Shown here: positions 35,583-45,287 of the stretch, in pieces
Numbering within the stretch: the stretch's first letter is position 1
How the letters are laid out: every line of letters begins with the position of its first letter
Source: Vibrio splendidus
GTDB lineage: Bacteria > Pseudomonadota > Gammaproteobacteria > Enterobacterales > Vibrionaceae
Reading direction: 5' to 3'
Assembly: GCF_001557875.1 (NCBI RefSeq)
Contig: NZ_LNRF01000001.1
Span: forward strand, 124,001-188,000
Length of the DNA stretch: 64,000 nt
Made by a program: the position numbers and the translations under genes
Notes under the pieces: model-generated
What the model was told of the DNA's origin: nothing
Database searches by the model: none
What the model saw: the letters and a program-made list of their open reading frames with translations, nothing else

Positions 35583-38270
35583 ATGAATGGTCAACGTTCA
35601 CTGTTAGCAGTGGCAATAGCCCTAGGGATAGCAGGATGTGGTAGCGACAGTTCGGATAGCTCCACAACTGATACTGGCGGTTCAACAGCAACTTCAGCGT
35701 CTTTAACAGCAAAGGCCGCTGATGGCTATTTGGTAGGAGCCAATGCGTGTTTGGATCTAAACAGCAATAAAGTTTGTGATAAGGATGAGCCAAGTGCCGT
35801 AACGGGTGACGATGGTTCGTTTACGATTGATAATCTAACTCAAGAGCAACTTGAACAAGGTACTTTGTTGATCGAAGTGGTTGCCGGACAAACCATCGAT
35901 ACCGATAATCCAGGAGTCGTTCTAAGCAAGAGCTATCGCTTAACTGCCCCACCAAAATCCGCATTTATTAGTCCATTAACGACTCTGATTCAAAATGAAA
36001 TCGAGAGTGGTTCTTCGTTAGAAGAAGCCAAAACAACGATTCAAGAAAAGTTGGGAACAACACTCGACTTAACGCAAGATTATATCGAAGCCAAAAACAA
36101 TAATGACTTAGCCGATTCACAAAAAACGGCTTTTGAAAACCTACACCGTGTTGCTCAAGTGACCGCGTCGGTCATGGCAGAGAATACTGACGCACTATCA
36201 GAAACCGCAGCGGGTGCTGGTATTTCTGTCGAAGCACTCACCGCATTGATTACTGAGGAAGTAACACGAGTTCTCGACGAAGTCGTTAAGAATATTGAAG
36301 CAGCTGGAGAAAACTTCAACCCAAGCGACATTGCTGACAGCATTAATCGCGATCATATCGCTATTGATGACTCTAATCTTGAAGATAAAATTAAAGAAAA
36401 CGAAGCAAACAAAGGTTCTAAGAAAGCCGATCTCGCGAAGCTTATCAAAACAGACGGTATCAATTGGTTTGGTGGCGATAACGACACCGGCAAAGATTTA
36501 GTGGTCGCCTATGGAACGCTAAAAGCGGACTCCGATAACTCAGTCACCGAAACCAGTTATGTTTATGATTACTTTGCAGAACAGTTCGTCCAGCTAGAAA
36601 ATGCCCCAGACACAAATAGCATGGTATTGGGTCAAAACGGTTGGGAAGCGAGTGATTATACCTTAACCAGTATTAAACCGAATAAGGACGGTAGCATAAC
36701 TCTAGAATCTAAAAGCTCAATTTATAATGAGGTTGCTAGCGCCAAGCAATTAGATATCAGTGGACTCGATGTTCGTTCAATAATGGATAAAACGGACGAT
36801 GAGAACGTTTGGTCTCACATTATGCCAGTAGGATTAAAATTCCTAGATAACACAACGGCATACAAGTTGTCTGTAGCGGATATCTACGACAATATTTTTA
36901 CCTTTTACAAGGGTGATTGGTGTGCAGAGTACGATCCAGACCGTTACCAAGCGCTCAATAACTCGTGTAACGGAATAAGCGCCTTTAAAAATGGCGACGT
37001 TACAGATACATGGCTTGCAACTTTAGCATCAACCATTGCTGACGATGAATCAGATCGTCATGAAACAGCATCTAACAATCATGATGATTTAATCCCGATG
37101 GCAGGCTTAGAAGATGCTGAAGTATTTGCACAGATTCTGTCTAACGGTACCGTTGTTTATTATTCAAGAGCGTGGGAAGGAAACACTCAGTTCTTGAGGT
37201 TAGCAGATCTTGGTTCATGGAAAGATATATCATTGAACGGTGAGGTATTACGCCAAGTTACAATTCCACAATCAATCCACTCACAAACCACATGGTCAAA
37301 TTATCAAAAACAAGATAACTCTGCTTACCTATCTGTTGTCGACGGGTTTGTACGTATAACCTACAAAGAGAACGAAGAGATTGATAGTGAAGCCTATATC
37401 TTTGATGAAGCGACTAAACAGTTCATTTTGGATAACGCATTAACGCCACAGCCTCTGCACCCTCTGAACCTACAGGCTTGTCTTGACTCGCTACCAGATG
37501 CTGGGTTCGCACCAGCAATCAATGACGTCACGGTTTACGATGTACAGCGCACACCTATGTGGGAGCTGGAGCCAGTAACACAGAACCTAACTTATGAGTT
37601 TACCTATCTTGGGGATTCTTTCTCTTGGCTGAATGACGTTACGTTAGTAACCGGACTTCCAAGTTGGATTTCGGACCTAGCGGGTAACCTAGAAAAAACG
37701 CGTATCGATATTAAAGATTCGGAAGGTGTTTTAATAGGGTATGAGTATTCATATAGCTCTGAAGATCACTATCTAGGTCAAGAAGGCTTTAACTCTGATG
37801 ACTCACTAGGTTGGGGGTCAGCTAAAGCAGTATTACCACTAGCGATTGCTGATAACCAAAAAATCATCAATCAAACGGTAGACTTTGGAACGTCAACTAA
37901 CGCACCACTCACCTCTCAGTTCGATTATTGGTGGGACGAAGAGAGCGGGGAGGTAATCGAAATAGAGTATCCTGGCTTAAGAACCGTTTCTGTAGAAACA
38001 TCACTGGATGAAATTATTTATGCGAACCCTATCTATCTATCCTCCTTCGACTACCAACAAACCTACCTAGGTAAAGAGGAAATCACGGTGCCTGCAGGTA
38101 CTTTTGCAGCATGTAAAGTAACAAGTGAGACACAGTTCGCAAACTACGGACCTATTGATACTCAAACCACCTGGATTACCAACCGAGGTTCAATTAAGTC
38201 CACCCGTGAAGAATCTTCTTGGGGCATGTCGATTAATATGGAAGCAAAAAGCTTACCTTCTATTCAATAA
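35583..38270 (+). CDS. Large secreted lipoprotein of unknown function
   Basis: The 895-residue protein has a signal peptide with lipobox LGIAGC (lipidated C19), then a Ser/Thr/Asp/Gly-rich linker. Residues about 47-83 (ADGYLVGANACLDLNSNKVC, then DKDEPSAVTGDDGSFTI) look like a carboxypeptidase-regulatory-like beta domain with a calcium-binding-type loop, a unit common in marine gamma-proteobacterial lipoproteins. The middle is unassigned; the C-terminal region contains EEITVPAGTFAACKV, a motif found in several surface proteins. TAGGAG precedes the ATG. It is expected in the cell envelope. Higher AT content than its neighbours and lack of orthology signals make recent acquisition possible. Its role is not known. 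Confidence 0.8.
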   Translation: MNGQRSLLAVAIALGIAGCGSDSSDSSTTDTGGSTATSASLTAKAADGYLVGANACLDLNSNKVCDKDEPSAVTGDDGSFTIDNLTQEQLEQGTLLIEVVAGQTIDTDNPGVVLSKSYRLTAPPKSAFISPLTTLIQNEIESGSSLEEAKTTIQEKLGTTLDLTQDYIEAKNNNDLADSQKTAFENLHRVAQVTASVMAENTDALSETAAGAGISVEALTALITEEVTRVLDEVVKNIEAAGENFNPSDIADSINRDHIAIDDSNLEDKIKENEANKGSKKADLAKLIKTDGINWFGGDNDTGKDLVVAYGTLKADSDNSVTETSYVYDYFAEQFVQLENAPDTNSMVLGQNGWEASDYTLTSIKPNKDGSITLESKSSIYNEVASAKQLDISGLDVRSIMDKTDDENVWSHIMPVGLKFLDNTTAYKLSVADIYDNIFTFYKGDWCAEYDPDRYQALNNSCNGISAFKNGDVTDTWLATLASTIADDESDRHETASNNHDDLIPMAGLEDAEVFAQILSNGTVVYYSRAWEGNTQFLRLADLGSWKDISLNGEVLRQVTIPQSIHSQTTWSNYQKQDNSAYLSVVDGFVRITYKENEEIDSEAYIFDEATKQFILDNALTPQPLHPLNLQACLDSLPDAGFAPAINDVTVYDVQRTPMWELEPVTQNLTYEFTYLGDSFSWLNDVTLVTGLPSWISDLAGNLEKTRIDIKDSEGVLIGYEYSYSSEDHYLGQEGFNSDDSLGWGSAKAVLPLAIADNQKIINQTVDFGTSTNAPLTSQFDYWWDEESGEVIEIEYPGLRTVSVETSLDEIIYANPIYLSSFDYQQTYLGKEEITVPAGTFAACKVTSETQFANYGPIDTQTTWITNRGSIKSTREESSWGMSINMEAKSLPSIQ

Positions 38271-38282
38271 TCGATAAATAAT

Positions 38283-38321
38283 AAGAACAAGCCAGCATCT
38301 TATTGGCTTGTTCTTTTTATT
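38283..38321 (+). terminator. Terminator after the large lipoprotein
   Basis: AAGAACAAGCCA and TGGCTTGTTCTT pair over 12 bp and are followed by TTT. Confidence 0.88.
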
Positions 38322-38385
38322 ATTAGACCTTTAAGCCAACCTATTAATTTACCAAACTTGATAGCATTTCCAGCAGACCACGCCC

Positions 38386-39591
38386 TCAATTAAACGCTCT
38401 AGCAACGCGGCCGTTGCTGCTCAGTTCATAATGACCAATATAAGCAGGAACAAACACCGATTGCCCTTTGGTGAGTGTTAAGTGCTCGCCTTTCTGACTC
38501 ATTAGCGTTAAATCATCATCGATTGCCATTAAAATTTCAGCGCCGCTTGTGATGACTTCTTCTTGCTTTGGGCTATGAAAGATATTGAAATCAAAGTCAC
38601 TAACTGGGATATCATAGCGATCACATTGACCCTGTTTTGAGGGCGCTGACAACAAGCGTTCGAACGGGATTGGGGTGAACTCAGTGCAGGCAACCAACTC
38701 AGCGACATCAATGTGTTTTGGCGTTAAACCAGCACGTAACACGTTGTCTGAATTCGCCATAATCTCGAGCCCAGTCCCCTTGATGTAAGCATGCGGAGTG
38801 TTTGCATTCAAATACATTGCTTCACCCGGCTTTAATGTGATCAAGTTAAGCAGCAGAACACAGAACAGACCGATATCGTTCGGGTACTGATGGCTAAGCT
38901 CAGTAACCAAAGCAAACTCAGATTGATCTTGGTGAGCGGCTGCGTAAGTCAGAAGTTGCTCTAATGCGCGGTGTTTACGTTGGTCATTCAACGTTAGCAG
39001 ATCACGAAAAAATGCTTCTAAACCGTGAGGATCAGGATGGTTGCCAAACTCTTCAACCAAACCAGTAAGCTCGCTCGAATCCAACTTTTTGAACAAACCT
39101 AATATTTCATTGAATTCTCGAAAGCCATTCATCGCTTGATATTCAGTGATCGCGTAAACCAATTCAGGTTTGTGGTTTGAGTCTTTGTAATTACGATGCC
39201 CTGCAGTCAGAGGGATTCCAGCTTGCTCCTCTCTCGCAAAGCCAATTTCAGCTTGATGCTTGTTTGGGTGAACTTGAACCGATAACGCTTTTTCTGCTGC
39301 CAAGATCTTAAACAAGAACGGCAGTTCACCGAACTCCTGCGCAATATCGCTTGATAGATAAGCGGGTTTATTCTTGTTAATCAGCTCAGATAGAGGCACC
39401 AAATGTTGGTCAAGCTTAACCATTGAGCAACCTTTCGGATGCGCTCCCATCCAAACTTCCGCTTGCGGCTCTTGTGACTCATTCTTAAAGCCAAACAGTT
39501 CACGTATCGAAGAAATGCTCCCCCATGCATAATTTTGGATGGTGTTTTCCATTGGGAAAAATGAGTGTTCTGAGAAGTGGCTGAGTGACAT
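38386..39591 (-). CDS. manA: Mannose-6-phosphate isomerase, class I
   Basis: The 401-codon gene encodes a type I phosphomannose isomerase, a zinc enzyme interconverting mannose-6-phosphate and fructose-6-phosphate. Family motifs are NYAWGS near the N-terminus, VQVHPNK (zinc ligands), HKPELVYAI and YLNANTPHAYIKG. The ATG at 39591 has GGA eight bases upstream; an in-frame GTG 30 bases earlier lacks one. Upstream, a 40-bp element and a CRP-like site (39688-39766) duplicate those of uhpT, which suggests that imported hexose phosphate induces this gene. It neighbours the uhp locus but has its own promoter. Confidence 0.93.
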   Translation of the reverse strand: MSLSHFSEHSFFPMENTIQNYAWGSISSIRELFGFKNESQEPQAEVWMGAHPKGCSMVKLDQHLVPLSELINKNKPAYLSSDIAQEFGELPFLFKILAAEKALSVQVHPNKHQAEIGFAREEQAGIPLTAGHRNYKDSNHKPELVYAITEYQAMNGFREFNEILGLFKKLDSSELTGLVEEFGNHPDPHGLEAFFRDLLTLNDQRKHRALEQLLTYAAAHQDQSEFALVTELSHQYPNDIGLFCVLLLNLITLKPGEAMYLNANTPHAYIKGTGLEIMANSDNVLRAGLTPKHIDVAELVACTEFTPIPFERLLSAPSKQGQCDRYDIPVSDFDFNIFHSPKQEEVITSGAEILMAIDDDLTLMSQKGEHLTLTKGQSVFVPAYIGHYELSSNGRVARAFN

Positions 39592-39687
39592 AGCGTTTTC
39601 CGTAGTGAGCCCTTTGAACACAATTCAGAGAGCTGATTTCTAATAACATAAATAATTAGAAAGACTACAGAGCGCGGCTAGAACCCA

Positions 39688-39727
39688 CATGAGATGAGGT
39701 CTTAGACGCAATAGGAAAAATTCTTAG
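39688..39727 (-). promoter_or_regulatory. UhpA-type element upstream of manA
   Basis: The 40 bases from CATGAGA to TTCTTAG are identical at 33 positions, without gaps, to the element at 44986-45025 upstream of uhpT. Its core GGTCTTAGA ... TAGGAAAAATTCTTAG includes the inverted half-sites CTAGGAA/TTCTTAG-like. It ends 96 bases before the manA ATG. Binding by UhpA is inferred. Confidence 0.7.
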
Positions 39728-39750
39728 AAACAGGTGAGAACGATGAAAAG

Positions 39751-39766
39751 CGTGAAAAGAGTCACA
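39751..39766. promoter_or_regulatory. CRP-like site upstream of manA
   Basis: CGTGA-N6-TCACA is one mismatch from the CRP consensus. Its centre is 31.5 bases beyond the UhpA-type element, exactly as at uhpT. Confidence 0.7.
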
Positions 39767-39807
39767 TTTGAATATCACGTATAGAAAGCGACGAAAAGAA
39801 GATAGCG

Positions 39808-39842
39808 GCTTGTATCGCACTGGTTACAGCAGCGATACAAGC
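39808..39842 (-). terminator. Hairpin downstream of uhpC
   Basis: GCTTGTATCGC and GCGATACAAGC pair over 11 bp around a 13-base loop, but no strong T-run follows on the minus strand. It may be a weak terminator of the uhpABC transcript. Confidence 0.5.
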
Positions 39843-39888
39843 ATCTGAATACAAACACCAGTGACTATCTTGCTATCGAGAAGGCTCC

Positions 39889-41229
39889 TTAAAAACCAGA
39901 ACGAGCCTCTGCACTTTTCTGAGGTGATTGAGCTTGTAGGAAAGGCAGTAGCAGTAACCCGATGACCGCCGCACAAGTAGAGATGGTAATGAAAAATCCA
40001 CTCCAGCCATAAGTTTCTAGAACGAGCGCTAATGGGTAACCAGAGAGTGCTGCCCCCATGTAAGCAAATAAGCCAACAAAGCCTGTCGCCGCCCCAGCAG
40101 AATCTTTGTGCGAACATTCAGCAGCAGCCATACCAATAAGCATTTGAGGGCCAAAAACAAAAAAGCCGACACAAAATAGTCCAGCCGCTTGAAACACAAA
40201 GTTGGTTAAAGGCATAAGCCATAAAGCCGATACCGAGAGGAAGATACCAATCGCAAACAGGATATTCATTGGACCGCGGTTGCCACCAAACAGCCTATCT
40301 GATCCCCACCCAGCAACAAGTGAACCAACAAAACCGCCAATCTCGAACAGAGACAAGGCAGCGTTGGCGTTGATCAAACTGTAATTGTGTTCTTCGGTTA
40401 AGTATAAGTTACCCCAGTCGTTAACCGCCGTTCTTACGATGTAGACCAACACATAGCTAAAAGCGAGCAACCAAATGTACTTATTGCTGAACACGTAAGT
40501 TTTCAGGATTTCTCGATAGCTTAACCCTTGTCCATGGCTCTCTTGCGCCAATTCTAGATGGTCATTGCGCCACTTCCCAACCGTCGGAAGTCCCATGGTG
40601 GTGGGCTTATCGCGCAAGCGCCAGCAGACGATAAGACCAATAAAAACACCAATCACACCCGGCCAGATAAACCCTGCTCGCCAACTGAATTGCAGCGTCA
40701 AATAACCTACAAGAATAGGAATAAGCGCCCCACCAACGTTGTGTGCTGTATTCCAGATTGCCCAGCGAAAACCTCTTTCAGAGCGAGAATACCAAGTCGT
40801 CAATAACTTGGAACATGATGGCCAGCCCCAACCTTGGAACCATGCATTCAGTACCCAAAGCGAGATAAAAGCAGCCAACGAACTAGAAAAACCAAACGCG
40901 ATATTGATCAAACCTGTCGCGATTAGGCCGAGCCCCATGAAGTAACGCGGGTTCGACCGATCCGATATCGTGCCTGATATAAATTTCGATAAGCCATAAG
41001 AAAGATAAAAGAGCGTGCCCATTAAGCCAATATCGCCTTTGTCCAAGCCAAGGTCAGTGATCATGGCTGGCGCAGCATAATTAAAGGTTTTACGGGTGAA
41101 GTAAAAACCTGCATAGCCGACATACATTCCTATCATGATGTGTAGGCGCCAGTAGCGATAACTCTGATTGACCTCATCATCAGTTAGAGAATGATTCTTT
41201 GACGTAGCTGAGCGCAGAAATCCAAACAT
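39889..41229 (-). CDS. uhpC: Hexose-phosphate sensor/transporter-like protein UhpC
   Basis: The 446-residue major facilitator protein has about 12 membrane helices, and the organophosphate/phosphate antiporter motifs GYAGFYFTRKTFNYAAPAM and GWGWPSCSKLLTTWY. UhpC senses external glucose-6-phosphate and activates the kinase UhpB. The ATG at 41229 gives the conserved MFGFL start with GAG seven bases upstream; a GTG at 41241, overlapping the uhpB stop as GTGA, is the alternative. It is the third gene of the uhpABC operon, as in Escherichia coli. MFS paralogy to uhpT is clear, but the longer loop and lack of uhpT-specific features favour the sensor. Confidence 0.9.
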   Translation of the reverse strand: MFGFLRSATSKNHSLTDDEVNQSYRYWRLHIMIGMYVGYAGFYFTRKTFNYAAPAMITDLGLDKGDIGLMGTLFYLSYGLSKFISGTISDRSNPRYFMGLGLIATGLINIAFGFSSSLAAFISLWVLNAWFQGWGWPSCSKLLTTWYSRSERGFRWAIWNTAHNVGGALIPILVGYLTLQFSWRAGFIWPGVIGVFIGLIVCWRLRDKPTTMGLPTVGKWRNDHLELAQESHGQGLSYREILKTYVFSNKYIWLLAFSYVLVYIVRTAVNDWGNLYLTEEHNYSLINANAALSLFEIGGFVGSLVAGWGSDRLFGGNRGPMNILFAIGIFLSVSALWLMPLTNFVFQAAGLFCVGFFVFGPQMLIGMAAAECSHKDSAGAATGFVGLFAYMGAALSGYPLALVLETYGWSGFFITISTCAAVIGLLLLPFLQAQSPQKSAEARSGF

Positions 41230-41237
41230 ATTCGTTC

Positions 41238-42734
41238 TCACACTTTAGGTAATGTAACGCTGATATTGGTACCCGAAGATGAACCATTAGCGTTAATGGT
41301 CATCTTGCCGCCGAGCGCCTGAACACGCTCTTGCATACCGCGAACCCCCATTCCTTTGAGAAGATCTTGTGCTGTAAAACCAACGCCATTATCTGATATC
41401 TTAAGATAAGCCTGATCATCTAAAATCAGTTCAATTTTAATCTCGCTCGCACTCGCGTATTTATGGGCATTGTTTAAGGATTCTTGACACAGCCTGAAGA
41501 GAGTGACCTTGAGCGTGTCACTCAAACATAAATAATCACCTTGCCAATTTAACTGGATATCAACGCCATGGTCCGAAAACTCCATCTCTCGAATAAGCTG
41601 TTCCACGGAATCTTTTAGATCAAGATCGTCCAACATTTTAGGTCTTAGTTTTGTAAGTAAACGTTTGGTGGTGTCATAAACATTCAAAGACAATGACTCA
41701 ATCGTACCCGCACAACGAACACTCATCTCAGCGGCATCGACGCGTTTAATAATGTTTGCCTGTGTACGAATTGCCGTAATGTTTTGGCCTATTTCATCAT
41801 GCAGCTCACGAGCTATATCACGACGAACCGACTCTTCAGCGGTAACTAGCTGGCGTGAAAGATTTTGATTTCTTGAGAGTTCGTTTCGCAATTTCGAATT
41901 GAGATCTTTCTGCTTTTGAACCGCAAGGCCAAGCAATATACCTGTGATGGTTTGAGCAGATAGAGACAAAAGTAAATCGGTAATTTCGAGTTTGGATGTT
42001 CCGCTGTGAGCTGCAATCAACGCGACACTGTTTAACAGGGTCGCTAACAAAGCACCTTGCCACCCGTAACGAACCGCGAGCAAGATAATAGGGATCGCCA
42101 TACAAAATGGGGCAAAGCGCCTTAGCTCATCAGGCAAACTGGTTTGTATCAAAATACTGGCGACCAACAAGACGCTGTATAAAGCGATGTGACGGATTTT
42201 GAACTCAACGACATTGTTGATTAAGTAAGAGCTCAGTGGCGCCCACTTATTTTGGAATAGGTAGTTCCAGACTAGATAACACATCGGCACTAACATCAGT
42301 CCGCCGGTGATACTCACCAACCACACCATGTAAACAGTCGGAACATGAGAGCCCACCACGGCAACGTTGATCAACGCAGTAACCATAATTAAGCTCGCCA
42401 TCACTAACAAGTGACGATTCTGGTCACCATAGTAATAACGCTTGGCAATTAGAGTGGCAGGAATACTCAATCCACTGGCGATGAGTATCGTCAGCCATTG
42501 AGGTTCATCAAGTAATAGAGCTAAAGCGATCGCGAGCCCCCACTCTGCAATATAGATAGCAGGCCAATAGTGAGTGCGAGTATGCAGTGTCATTCCCAGT
42601 CGAAGTGAAAATGGGAAAAGCAGGATGGCTAACTCAGGGTCATTGATGAAATAGAAGGCAATAACCCACAAACAAAACCATGCACAGCCAGCCATAAAAA
42701 CCCCACACAAGGAGGTGGCGAGATAAGAACGCAT
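41238..42734 (-). CDS. uhpB: Sensor histidine kinase UhpB
   Basis: The 498-residue protein has eight or more N-terminal membrane segments (MASE1-like, residues about 1-270), then a HisKA_3 region with H312 in RELHDEIGQNI and a C-terminal ATPase domain with KISDNGVGF. UhpB autophosphorylates when UhpC detects sugar phosphate and phosphorylates UhpA. Its ATG overlaps the last base of the uhpA stop codon (TAATG), consistent with coupling, and its stop is next to uhpC. Length and order match the Escherichia coli system. Confidence 0.93.
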   Translation of the reverse strand: MRSYLATSLCGVFMAGCAWFCLWVIAFYFINDPELAILLFPFSLRLGMTLHTRTHYWPAIYIAEWGLAIALALLLDEPQWLTILIASGLSIPATLIAKRYYYGDQNRHLLVMASLIMVTALINVAVVGSHVPTVYMVWLVSITGGLMLVPMCYLVWNYLFQNKWAPLSSYLINNVVEFKIRHIALYSVLLVASILIQTSLPDELRRFAPFCMAIPIILLAVRYGWQGALLATLLNSVALIAAHSGTSKLEITDLLLSLSAQTITGILLGLAVQKQKDLNSKLRNELSRNQNLSRQLVTAEESVRRDIARELHDEIGQNITAIRTQANIIKRVDAAEMSVRCAGTIESLSLNVYDTTKRLLTKLRPKMLDDLDLKDSVEQLIREMEFSDHGVDIQLNWQGDYLCLSDTLKVTLFRLCQESLNNAHKYASASEIKIELILDDQAYLKISDNGVGFTAQDLLKGMGVRGMQERVQALGGKMTINANGSSSGTNISVTLPKV

Positions 42735-43342
42735 TAGTACTGGTCTTGTGTGAACAATTTAGCTAACTCGACGTTGTTCTTAACATTGAGTTTGTCCATC
42801 GCGTTGGCACGGTGTACATGCACCGTTTTATGGCTAACCCCTAGCTCAACAGCGATAGATTTTACATCGAGCCCTGTTGCCAATAGCTGACACACTTCGC
42901 TTTCTCTGCGGGTGAGCTGATTTAAAGAGGCTTTATTCTTCATGGGTGTCGCAAGCTTTATGGCGATATCAGGCGTGAGATAACAGCCACCATTTGCGCT
43001 CGTGTGTACGGCTTGGATTAACTCATCAGGGCTACAGCGCTTGCTGAGATAACCTTTGGCTCCTAACTCTAATGACTTCTCAACCATCGCCGGAGAGTCA
43101 TGAACGCTCAACATGATGCTGGCAATACCTGATGGAATCTCTTCCAATAAGCTCAGGCCACTTTCATCTTGCATTGAGATATCTAAGATCACGACATCAG
43201 GATGACAGCTTGGCAGTCCAAGGCGCGCTTCTGCCGCAGAGTTGAATTCACCCACGACCGTAATATCAGCTTCAAGACTGAGTAATTGAGCAAAGCCCGA
43301 TCGAACAATGACGTGGTCATCAACAAGCGCAACATTAATCAT
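42734..43342 (-). CDS. uhpA: Response regulator UhpA
   Basis: The 202-residue protein has a receiver domain with phosphoacceptor D54 in VVILDISM and a LuxR-type DNA-binding domain ([35 protein letters not shown]). The start at 43342 yields [16 protein letters not shown], matching the UhpA family; the upstream TTG at 43354 is not supported. UhpA activates uhpT and, by the shared upstream element, probably manA. It is the first gene of uhpABC, with weak ribosome binding sequence and a palindromic hairpin between it and uhpT. Confidence 0.93.
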   Translation of the reverse strand: MINVALVDDHVIVRSGFAQLLSLEADITVVGEFNSAAEARLGLPSCHPDVVILDISMQDESGLSLLEEIPSGIASIMLSVHDSPAMVEKSLELGAKGYLSKRCSPDELIQAVHTSANGGCYLTPDIAIKLATPMKNKASLNQLTRRESEVCQLLATGLDVKSIAVELGVSHKTVHVHRANAMDKLNVKNNVELAKLFTQDQY

Positions 43343-43451
43343 GATATTAACCAAAATTAAGAGTAAGAAAGAAAAATAGCCCCAACAGGAGCTATCTAAA
43401 ATTAAGTTTATTGATAGAGATGATACTGAATCGAACTAACGATTGGTATGA

Positions 43452-43485
43452 TCTCACGTGCTTTAAACCAATAAAGCACGTGAGA
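43452..43485. terminator. Perfect 14-bp hairpin between uhpT and uhpA
   Basis: TCTCACGTGCTTTA and TAAAGCACGTGAGA pair perfectly around AACCAA. It lies just after the uhpT stop. There is no T-run on either strand, so it may stabilise the uhpT 3' end or act as a weak terminator. Confidence 0.55.
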
Positions 43486-43489
43486 CTCG

Positions 43490-44884
43490 CTACGCGTTTT
43501 GAGACGCTAAGTGCATTTTCTTAGCGTGGCGAATCTTCTTCTCTTCGGCAACCGCAACGAATAGCAGCAATACGATACAAATAGCCGCTGACGTATCGAG
43601 TGCAGCGAACGTTCCTTTCCAACCCGTTAAGCCGAAAATAGGCGTTCCATCCGCAATCATACCTAAGCCAAGTTTGGCAAAGCTATCACCAATTAAGTAA
43701 GCAAATGTGCCTTTCACGCCATCCGCAACACTAATTGCTTTCTTCGGTACGAAACCTACCGCAGCAACACCAATCAGCAACTGAGGGCCAAATACTAGGA
43801 AACCAAGCACAAACAGTGACGCTAGGTACATGAACTCACTCGTTGCATGCTGGTAGAACTCCAGCGAAACGATAATCAGGCCAAGCGATACACAAGCAAC
43901 TAAAGCACGGCGTCCATTCGCAAGGTCTGATAAATAGCCCCACATTAGCGTGCCGACCAGTGCGCCAACTTCAAACAGTGTGAAACCTGAAATCGCGGTT
44001 TCTTTTGATAGACCTAGCTCTTGATACGCATAAACGGTAGACCATTGATCGATACCGATACGAACAATGTACAAAAAGATATTCGCGAAGCAGAGCAACC
44101 AGATCACTTTGTTTTTAAGGATGTATTCAACAAAAATCTCTTTCTTAGTCATTTGATTTTCTTCAGCAGCGGTATCTTCTTCGCTCACTTCTTCATCAAA
44201 CAACTCTTCAACCGTACCTAAGCCGTATGCTTCTGGAGAGTCATTACCAAAACGCATACCAATAAAACCAACCACAATCGCAATGATCGATGGGAACACG
44301 AACATACCAATCACGTTGCCATCAAATAGGTAGTTTGCACCAAACAGAGCAACACCAGCAGCACCTGCACCACCCACGTTATGCGACATATTCCAAAGGC
44401 CTAAATAAGAACCACGCTTGTTACGAGGCGTCCATTTAGTGATGGTTGAGTAACTAGAAGGGCCGCCTGTACTTTGGAAGAAGCCACTCAATGCATAGAA
44501 GGCAACCATCATGAATAAGCTAGCACTGCCGCCGCCCATACTGAAGCTGAAGCCCAACATAGCAATACCAGAAAGGACAAGCATAAATGGCAGGAACTGC
44601 TTAGTGTTTTTACCATCGGCGTAGTAGGAAACGACGGTTTTACCGATACCGTAAGTGATAGAGAAGCCCAGACCGATAAGACCTAGATCCGTCATCGATA
44701 ACCCATAAGTAGAAATCATGTCGTTTTGCGCGACATTGAAGTTCTTACGGATCAAATACATGGTTAGATAACCAATGAACACGACTAGGTAAGATTGCAG
44801 GAATGGTTTAAACCACATTTTTCTTCTAGTTTCGACCGGAAGATCCAGCGTCGGTTTTCGAACCTGATCTAGGAACTTTAACAT
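43490..44884 (-). CDS. uhpT: Hexose-6-phosphate:phosphate antiporter UhpT
   Basis: The 464-residue major facilitator protein exchanges external glucose-6-phosphate and related sugar phosphates for cytoplasmic phosphate. It has 12 membrane helices with the family signature [20 protein letters not shown] and [17 protein letters not shown]. The start at 44884 ([11 protein letters not shown]) follows GAGAG; 18 additional in-frame codons upstream are not conserved in the family as I recall it. The gene has its own promoter with a UhpA-type element at 44986-45025 and a CRP-like site at 45049-45064. Confidence 0.95.
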   Translation of the reverse strand: MLKFLDQVRKPTLDLPVETRRKMWFKPFLQSYLVVFIGYLTMYLIRKNFNVAQNDMISTYGLSMTDLGLIGLGFSITYGIGKTVVSYYADGKNTKQFLPFMLVLSGIAMLGFSFSMGGGSASLFMMVAFYALSGFFQSTGGPSSYSTITKWTPRNKRGSYLGLWNMSHNVGGAGAAGVALFGANYLFDGNVIGMFVFPSIIAIVVGFIGMRFGNDSPEAYGLGTVEELFDEEVSEEDTAAEENQMTKKEIFVEYILKNKVIWLLCFANIFLYIVRIGIDQWSTVYAYQELGLSKETAISGFTLFEVGALVGTLMWGYLSDLANGRRALVACVSLGLIIVSLEFYQHATSEFMYLASLFVLGFLVFGPQLLIGVAAVGFVPKKAISVADGVKGTFAYLIGDSFAKLGLGMIADGTPIFGLTGWKGTFAALDTSAAICIVLLLFVAVAEEKKIRHAKKMHLASQNA

Positions 44885-44985
44885 TGTGAACTCTCTTATT
44901 TTTTGTGAGGTCTGCACGGCATAATTGCGGCCATGCATTGTTTGTTAGTTGACCGTGAAATAATAAGGAGTCTAAAAATCGACCG

Positions 44986-45025
44986 CATGAGAGAGGGTCT
45001 TAGAATAACTAGGAAAAATTCTTAG
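44986..45025 (-). promoter_or_regulatory. UhpA-type element upstream of uhpT
   Basis: The 40-base element CATGAGA ... GGTCTTAGA ... CTAGGAAAAATTCTTAG ends 101 bases before the uhpT ATG. It matches the manA element at 33 of 40 positions. In Escherichia coli UhpA acts just upstream of the uhpT promoter, so UhpA binding here is a reasonable inference. Confidence 0.72.
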
Positions 45026-45048
45026 TTCAGAATTGGGAGTCTAGAAAG

Positions 45049-45064
45049 CGTGAACAGCATCACT
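45049..45064. promoter_or_regulatory. CRP-like site upstream of uhpT
   Basis: CGTGA-N6-TCACT has two mismatches to the CRP consensus and the same 31.5-base offset from the UhpA-type element as at manA. Other sequence between 45065 and 45287 shows no gene. Confidence 0.68.
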
Positions 45065-45287
45065 TTGTTTACGATCTGTTATGGATTGATATTACGATAA
45101 CAAAAGTCACTCATTTCAAGACTGATGAACCTTGTAAACAAACAGAAACAAGCTAAACACTTCGCAACAAACAAAGCGCCAGTATCGGTTCATCACCGTC
45201 AATTTCCATGGTATGACCGATACTAGCTCAACATTCATTCTTATTAAAATAGATGCAATAGGCTTGTTACGCTTCGCGCAAATCGTA

